Origin: Pseudomonadota bacterium
Lineage (GTDB): Bacteria > Pseudomonadota > Alphaproteobacteria > Rhizobiales > Methylopilaceae
Length of the DNA stretch: 8,565 nucleotides
Reading direction: 5' to 3'
Assembly: GCA_023389135.1 (NCBI GenBank)
Contig: JAEWEX010000092.1
Coordinates: 1-8,565, forward strand
Shown here: one piece after another, positions 4,697 through 8,565 of the stretch
How the letters are laid out: every line of letters starts with the position of its first letter
How positions within the stretch are numbered: the stretch's first letter is position 1
The notes under the pieces: generated by a model
The model's input: the letters and a program-made list of their open reading frames with translations, nothing else
Told to the model about the DNA's origin: nothing
The model's database searches: none
Made by a program: the position numbers and the translations under genes

Positions 4697-6070
4697 TCAC
4701 GCCGCGTCGGAGACCACGCGGTTGCGGCCATCGCGCTTGGCGCGATAGAGCGCCTGGTCGGCGCGGCGCAGCAGCGCGTCGGGCGCGTCGTCGCCCCCGG
4801 CGCGCACGGCGATCCCGACCGAGATGGTGATGTCCAGCGCGTGCGCGCCGCCGCCGACCTCGAACGGCGCGCCCGCGATCAGCCGGCGCAGCCGCTCCCC
4901 CACCGCGCTGGCGGTGCCGAGATCCGCCTCCGGCATGACGATCACGAACTCCTCGCCGCCGAACCGGCAGGCGAGGTCGATGCCGCGCACGCTGGTCTTG
5001 AGGCGCCGGGCGAACTCGCGCAGCACCTCGTCACCGGCGTCGTGGCCGTAGGTGTCGTTCACCGGCTTGAAGTGGTCGATATCCACCACCAGCAGCGCCA
5101 GCGGCCGGTCGCGCTCCACCGCCCGCTCCATCAGCGTCGCGATGTGGCTTTCCATGTAGCGGCGGTTGTGGAGGCCGGTCAGCGGGTCGGTGACGGCCAG
5201 TTCCATGCTGTGCAGGACATTGGCGCGCAGCCGCTCGGTGTAGCGCTTGCGGCGCACCTGGGTCTTGGCGCGGGCGAACAGCTCGTTGCGGTCCACGGGC
5301 CGCACCAGATAGTCGTTGACCCCCAGGTCGAGCCCCCTGAGCAGCCGCGCCTGGTCCTCGGGCTCCGCCACCAGCAGGATCGGCAGGTTGCGGGTGCGCT
5401 CCAGCGAGCGCGCCTGGCTGCACAGCCGGAGGGCGTCGAAATCGGCGAAGCCCAGGCTCAGGATCATCAGGTCGTAGTCGCTCTCCGCCGCGCGGAACAG
5501 CGCTTCCTGCGGGTCGGTCTCGATGTCCACCACATGGCCGCGCTCCAGCGCCCCGCGCAGCCGCTCGCACGAGCCCGGCCGGTCGTCCACCACCAGGATC
5601 CGCCCGCCCAGCCCGTCGTCGGGAACATAGTCGCCGAGCGGGTCGACCATGCCGATCTCGCGCGAGGTGGCCGCGCGCATGCGCAGCTCGTCGGTCATCA
5701 GCTTGAGCCGGCCGAGGCTGCGCACGCGCGCCAGCAGCGCGATGTCGGAGACCGGCTTGGTGAGGAAGTCGTCGGCTCCCGCCTCCAGCCCCTTCACCCG
5801 GTCCGACGGCTGGTCGAGCGCCGTCACCATCACCACCGGGATATGCTGGGTCGCCGGGTCGCTCTTGAGGCAGCGGCACACCTCGAAGCCGTCCATGCCG
5901 GGCATCATCACGTCCAGCAGGACGATGTCGCACTGCGACCGGGCGCACACCTCCAGCGCCTCGGCGCCGGACATGGCGGTGACCACCTCGAAATACTCCG
6001 CGGCCAGCCGCGCCTCCAGCAGGCGGATGTTGGCGAGCACGTCGTCGACGACGAGAACCCGGGCGGTCAT
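4697..6070 (-). CDS. pleD: PleD-type response regulator diguanylate cyclase (REC-REC-GGDEF)
   Basis: A 457-residue diguanylate cyclase that makes cyclic di-GMP from two GTP once its first receiver domain is phosphorylated. REC1 (about 1-120) has the acidic pocket D9/D10, phosphoacceptor D53 in LLDVMMPGMDG, T83 and K105. REC2 (about 157-275) keeps an acidic pair, D162/D163, but has no Asp at the acceptor position (ILSLGF around 203-208) and Arg for the conserved Lys (LVRP), so it is a degenerate dimerisation adaptor, as in Caulobacter PleD. The GGDEF domain (about 290-457) has DPLTGLHNRRY, VDIDHFKPVND and the active-site GGEEF at 371-375. RGID at 362-365, five residues before it, is the inhibitory I-site (RxxD), so product inhibition is expected. 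In Caulobacter, DivJ and PleC control PleD phosphorylation during the swarmer-to-stalked transition. The start lies 13 bp after the divK stop, and the two genes form one operon. Confidence 0.96.
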   Translation of the reverse strand: MTARVLVVDDVLANIRLLEARLAAEYFEVVTAMSGAEALEVCARSQCDIVLLDVMMPGMDGFEVCRCLKSDPATQHIPVVMVTALDQPSDRVKGLEAGADDFLTKPVSDIALLARVRSLGRLKLMTDELRMRAATSREIGMVDPLGDYVPDDGLGGRILVVDDRPGSCERLRGALERGHVVDIETDPQEALFRAAESDYDLMILSLGFADFDALRLCSQARSLERTRNLPILLVAEPEDQARLLRGLDLGVNDYLVRPVDRNELFARAKTQVRRKRYTERLRANVLHSMELAVTDPLTGLHNRRYMESHIATLMERAVERDRPLALLVVDIDHFKPVNDTYGHDAGDEVLREFARRLKTSVRGIDLACRFGGEEFVIVMPEADLGTASAVGERLRRLIAGAPFEVGGGAHALDITISVGIAVRAGGDDAPDALLRRADQALYRAKRDGRNRVVSDAA

Positions 6071-6083
6071 GTTGCAGGTTCCG

Positions 6084-6455
6084 TCACTGGTCGCCGAGAT
6101 AGTGGCGAACGGTCTCCAGGAACTTGGCGACCGAGATCGGCTTCGACAGGTAGGCCTCGCACCCTCCCTGCCGGATGCGCTCCTCGTCGCCCTTCATGGC
6201 GAAGGCGGTGATGGCGATCACCGGGATCGAACGCAGGTCGTCATCGTCCTTGAGCCATTTCGTGACCTCAAGCCCCGAGACCTCGGGCAGCTGGATGTCC
6301 ATGAGGATCAGGTCCGGGCGGTGGGTGCGGGCAAGCGCCAGCGCCTCGATGCCGTTGCGGGTCTCGATGGTCTCGTAGCCATTGGCCTCGAGAAGGTCGT
6401 GGAAGAGCTTCATGTTGAGCTCGTTGTCCTCCACGATCAGCACGGTCTTGGACAT
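6084..6455 (-). CDS. divK: Single-domain response regulator DivK
   Basis: A 123-residue stand-alone receiver domain, the length of Caulobacter DivK. Visible key residues are the acidic pair E9/D10 ([19 protein letters not shown]), phosphoacceptor D53 in [14 protein letters not shown]83 ([14 protein letters not shown]) and K105 (YLSKPI). There is no output domain. In the known pathway, the kinase DivJ and phosphatase PleC set DivK phosphorylation; DivK~P then acts through DivL and CckA to lower CtrA activity, and it allosterically affects DivJ and PleC, which also feeds PleD. AAGGGG on the minus strand (6465-6460) lies four bases before the ATG. The gene comes first in the divK-pleD operon, and its promoter must be in the short divergent gap to the DUF3572 gene or within that gene. 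Confidence 0.96.
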   Translation of the reverse strand: MSKTVLIVEDNELNMKLFHDLLEANGYETIETRNGIEALALARTHRPDLILMDIQLPEVSGLEVTKWLKDDDDLRSIPVIAITAFAMKGDEERIRQGGCEAYLSKPISVAKFLETVRHYLGDQ

Positions 6456-6562
6456 TTCGCCCCTTGTGGCCGGATAATGGGGCCGTCGCCGCCAACCCCT
6501 TCAAATTCGGCTCAAATGCTACATGCCATATCTTGATGATCCGGAAACACGACAACCGAAAC
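6456..6562. promoter_or_regulatory. Divergent promoter region between divK and DUF3572 gene
   Basis: These 107 bp must drive both divK (minus) and the DUF3572-dinB pair (plus). A weak minus-strand promoter is possible, TTGAAG (6504-6499) and CATTAT (6479-6474), but its 19-base spacing is long. No TTAA-N7-TTAA CtrA site and no GTTC-N7-GTTC LexA site was found. GAAAC occurs twice (6544-6548 and 6558-6562), directly before the ATG. Confidence 0.4.
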
Positions 6563-6838
6563 ATGGCCAAAACACCGCTCCCGGACGCTGAAATCCTCGC
6601 GATTTCGGCCCTGTCCTTCCTCGCCACCGATCCCGACCGGCTGTCGCGCTTCCTGGCGGTCACCGGCCTGGAATCGGGCGACCTGCGCCGCGCCGCCGCG
6701 GGGGCGGGCTTCCTGCCGGCCGTGCTCGACTATCTGCTGGCCGACGAGGCGCTGCTGGTGGCGTTCGCCGCCGACCAGCGCCTCGACCCGGCGCTGATCG
6801 CCGAGACGCGGCGGAGCATGGTGGCCGGGCGGCCATGA
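6563..6838 (+). CDS. DUF3572 family protein
   Basis: A 91-residue, mostly helical, soluble protein matching my recollection of the DUF3572 family, which is found in alphaproteobacteria and has no assigned function. Features are an N-terminal helix LPDAEILAISALSFLATDPD, the segment RFLAVTGLESGDLRRAA, GFLPAVLDYLLADEALLVAF and a short basic C-terminus. There is no signal peptide, membrane helix or cysteine. The ATG at 6563 gives the usual length for the family. An in-frame ATG at 6536 would add nine polar residues; neither start has a clear ribosome binding site, so the N-terminus is uncertain. Its stop overlaps the dinB start as ATGA (6835-6838), so DinB synthesis is probably coupled to it. A link to Pol IV is suggested only by this position. 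Confidence 0.82.
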   Translation: MAKTPLPDAEILAISALSFLATDPDRLSRFLAVTGLESGDLRRAAAGAGFLPAVLDYLLADEALLVAFAADQRLDPALIAETRRSMVAGRP

Positions 6839-8166
6839 TCCCGGCCGCCGCACCCGCATTCTGCCGCGACTGCGGGGCGGATGCGGGCGCGCGCGACCGC
6901 TGCCGGTCCTGCGGCAGCCCCCGGCTCGCCCGGCATCCCGAGCTCGACGCGCTGACCGTGGCGCATGTGGACTGCGACGCCTTCTTCGCCGCCATCGAGA
7001 AGCGCGACGACCCCTCCCTCGCCGACAGGCCCGTGATCATCGGCGGCGCCCGGCGCGGCGTGGTGTCCACCGCCTGCTACGTCGCGCGCATCCAGGGCGT
7101 GCGGTCCGCCATGCCCATGTTCAAGGCGCTGAAACTGTGCCCGGACGCGGTGGTGATCAGGCCCGACATGGAAAAATACGCCGCCGTGGGGCGCGAGGTC
7201 CGCCAGTTGATGCTGGAACTGACGCCGCTGGTGGAGCCGGTCTCCATCGACGAGGCGTTCCTGGACCTGTCGGGCACCCAGCGGCTCCACCACATGGCGC
7301 CCGCGCGAACCCTTGCCCGCTTCGCCCGGCGGGTGGAGGCGGAGGTCGGCATCACGGTCTCGGTCGGGCTGTCCTACTGCAAGTTCCTCGCGAAGATCGC
7401 GTCGGACCGCGACAAGCCGCGCGGCTTCTCGGTGATCGGCCGCGCCGAGGCGCAGCTGTTCCTGGCGGGCGAGCCGGTGGGGATCATCCCGGGCATCGGC
7501 CGCGCCACCGCCGAGCGACTGGAGAAGCAGGGCATCCGCACGCTGGGCGAGGTCCGTGCGGCAGCACCCGAAGCGCTGATGCGCGCGGTCGGCTCCGGCG
7601 CCATGCGGTTGAGGCGGATGGCGGCCGGCGAGGACGACCGCAAGGTGACGCCCGAGCGCGAGCGCAAGAGCGTCAGCGCCGAGACCACCTTCAACGACGA
7701 CATCGCCGACAGGGCCGAGCTGGAAGCGATCCTGTGGCGGCTGAGCGAGCGCGTGGCGCGCCGGCTGCGGGCGGCCGAGATCGCGGGCACGACCGTGACG
7801 CTGAAGCTCAAGACCCCCGACTTCCGCATCGTCACGCGGGCCCACAGGCTGTCGTCACCGACCCGGATCGCGCGCCGCCTGTTCGACACGGCCCGCGACC
7901 TGCTCGGCCACGAGCTGAAGTCGGGGCCGTTCCGGCTGATCGGCGTCGGCGTCGCCGACCTGGCCCCCATCGCCGACGCCGACCCTCCGGACCTGGTGGA
8001 CCGCCGCCCGGAGCGCGACCTGAAGCTGGAGACCGCGGTCGACCGTCTGCGCGAGCGCTTCGGCGACGCGGCGCCCAGCCGCGGCGTTGGCCTCGGTCAG
8101 GGGCAGGCGCGCGATTCCAGCAGTTCCAGGTCCGTCAGCCGGCCGTCGAGGACGAAGGTGCCGTAG
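6835..8166 (+). CDS. dinB: DNA polymerase IV (Y family) with N-terminal zinc-ribbon-like extension
   Basis: A 443-residue translesion DNA polymerase that copies past damaged template bases and can raise mutation rates. Catalytic carboxylates are D46 (HVDCDAFFAAIE) and D139/E140 (PVSIDEAFLDLSG); F51 is at the steric-gate position that excludes ribonucleotides. The palm/fingers region also shows YVARIQGVRSAMPMFKALKL and SVGLSYCKFLAKIASDRDKP. The helix-hairpin-helix thumb is at about 215-230 (GIIPGIGRATAERL), and the little finger at about 280-400. About 38 residues precede the usual start, with cysteine pairs C10/C13 and C23/C26 (CRDC, CRSC), a probable zinc ribbon. The last 20 or so residues (GQGQARDSSSSRSVSRPSRT) are low-complexity and encoded in the part overlapping eipB; the family core ends near GVGL. 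No clear beta-clamp motif is seen at the C-terminus. The only Shine-Dalgarno-like GGAG is 18 bases away, so translation probably depends on the DUF3572 overlap. Confidence 0.95.
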   Translation: MIPAAAPAFCRDCGADAGARDRCRSCGSPRLARHPELDALTVAHVDCDAFFAAIEKRDDPSLADRPVIIGGARRGVVSTACYVARIQGVRSAMPMFKALKLCPDAVVIRPDMEKYAAVGREVRQLMLELTPLVEPVSIDEAFLDLSGTQRLHHMAPARTLARFARRVEAEVGITVSVGLSYCKFLAKIASDRDKPRGFSVIGRAEAQLFLAGEPVGIIPGIGRATAERLEKQGIRTLGEVRAAAPEALMRAVGSGAMRLRRMAAGEDDRKVTPERERKSVSAETTFNDDIADRAELEAILWRLSERVARRLRAAEIAGTTVTLKLKTPDFRIVTRAHRLSSPTRIARRLFDTARDLLGHELKSGPFRLIGVGVADLAPIADADPPDLVDRRPERDLKLETAVDRLRERFGDAAPSRGVGLGQGQARDSSSSRSVSRPSRTKVP

Positions 8167-8565
8167 TCGAGCCTGAGGTTCGGCGAGATGCCGTTCTCCA
8201 GCAGGTCGGTGGAATAGGTGAAGCGCGGCGCCTGGTCGTCGCGCTGGCTGCGCGCCTCGAAATAGCTGATGGTCACCGGCCAGGCGTCCAGCTCCGTCAG
8301 GCCGGCCCGGGTCAGGAGCTCGGCGGTCGCGCCGTTGATCGTGGTCCGCTCGCCGATGGCCGCCAGCGTGTCGGTCGCCTTGTCCGCCGGGTCGGAGCCG
8401 TCATAGACCGTGATCTGCGTCACCGAGCGGCCCGCCTGCGCCGCCTCGATCACCTGCTTCATATGCGCGGTGGGAAACACCGCGTCGCCCTCGACCTGGA
8501 CGCTGCGCGGCTCGGGCTTGGCCAGTTCGACCGTCAGCCCGGCGGCGTCGCGGTCGCCGGAGCCG
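8097..8565 (-). CDS. eipB: EipB/DUF1849 cell-envelope integrity protein, C-terminal part (5' end outside window)
   Basis: The C-terminal 155 residues of a DUF1849 protein; the frame is open to the window edge, and the ATGs inside it are internal. EipB of Brucella is a periplasmic spiral-beta protein needed for envelope integrity. Visible family features are FPTAHMKQVIEAAQAGRSV, VYDGSDPADKATDTLAAIGE, then WPVTISYFEA, YSTDLLENGISPNLRLDYG, and the end FVLDGRLTDLELLESRACP. The cysteine second from the C-terminal end fits the conserved disulfide partner known in EipB; its mate would be upstream. The signal peptide is outside the window. The gene converges on dinB, and the last 70 bp, including the stop at 8097-8099, are antisense to the dinB tail, with no terminator between them. 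Confidence 0.88.
   Translation of the reverse strand, partial: GSGDRDAAGLTVELAKPEPRSVQVEGDAVFPTAHMKQVIEAAQAGRSVTQITVYDGSDPADKATDTLAAIGERTTINGATAELLTRAGLTELDAWPVTISYFEARSQRDDQAPRFTYSTDLLENGISPNLRLDYGTFVLDGRLTDLELLESRACP

Noticed and set aside
5030..5600. PleD second receiver domain as a damaged gene part
   Set aside because: The missing phosphoacceptor is a known feature of PleD proteins, where this domain is a dimerisation adaptor.
4841..6211. 456-residue open frame on the + strand opposite pleD and divK
   Set aside because: Low-complexity composition (many His, Gln, Val, Arg), no domain, and complete overlap with two clear genes on the other strand.
6536..6562. GAAAC repeat before the DUF3572-dinB pair as a LexA (SOS) box
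   Set aside because: The alphaproteobacterial box is GTTC-N7-GTTC (or its complement GAAC-N7-GAAC). Here the repeats are GAAAC with nine bases between, so neither half-site nor spacing fits.

Overview
The window is GC-rich DNA, about 70% G+C by eye, from an alphaproteobacterium, most likely of the order Hyphomicrobiales (Rhizobiales). The evidence is the divK-pleD pair of cell-cycle signalling genes, a DinB with the N-terminal cysteine-pair extension I associate with rhizobial Pol IV, a DUF3572 gene, an EipB/DUF1849 envelope protein and a zinc-free 55-residue L33. The genus cannot be fixed from the sequence alone.

Left block (1-4220, + strand): the C-terminal half of RNase R (rnr), a DUF983 membrane protein and a NUDIX hydrolase form an operon in which each start overlaps the previous stop as ATGA. 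After short gaps come a glyoxalase-fold (VOC) protein, an MFS transporter starting at TTG, and rpmG (ribosomal protein L33). rpmG has its own candidate promoter, overlapping the MFS stop codon, and ends at a clear intrinsic terminator.

Middle (4222-4696): 475 bp without a credible gene. It starts with a REP-like palindrome and continues as an almost unbroken series of inverted repeats, including an 11-bp perfect stem and a 9-bp perfect stem that lie one base apart. This is the most unexplained part of the window: a candidate structured RNA or a composite of palindromic repeats.

Right block: divK and pleD form a minus-strand operon. DivK is a single-domain response regulator; PleD is a REC-REC-GGDEF diguanylate cyclase making c-di-GMP. 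Together they are known to link polarity and cell-cycle phosphorelay signals to the motile-to-sessile switch. Divergent from divK is a + strand pair, a DUF3572 gene overlapping dinB (DNA polymerase IV) by ATGA. The end of dinB runs 70 bp into the convergent eipB gene, which leaves the window at its right edge.

Most of the window is ordinary chromosomal core. No tRNA, rRNA, CRISPR array, insertion sequence or complete novel system was seen. The points worth a second look are the structured intergenic island, the paired hairpins before rpmG, the DUF3572-DinB coupling and the dinB/eipB tail overlap.
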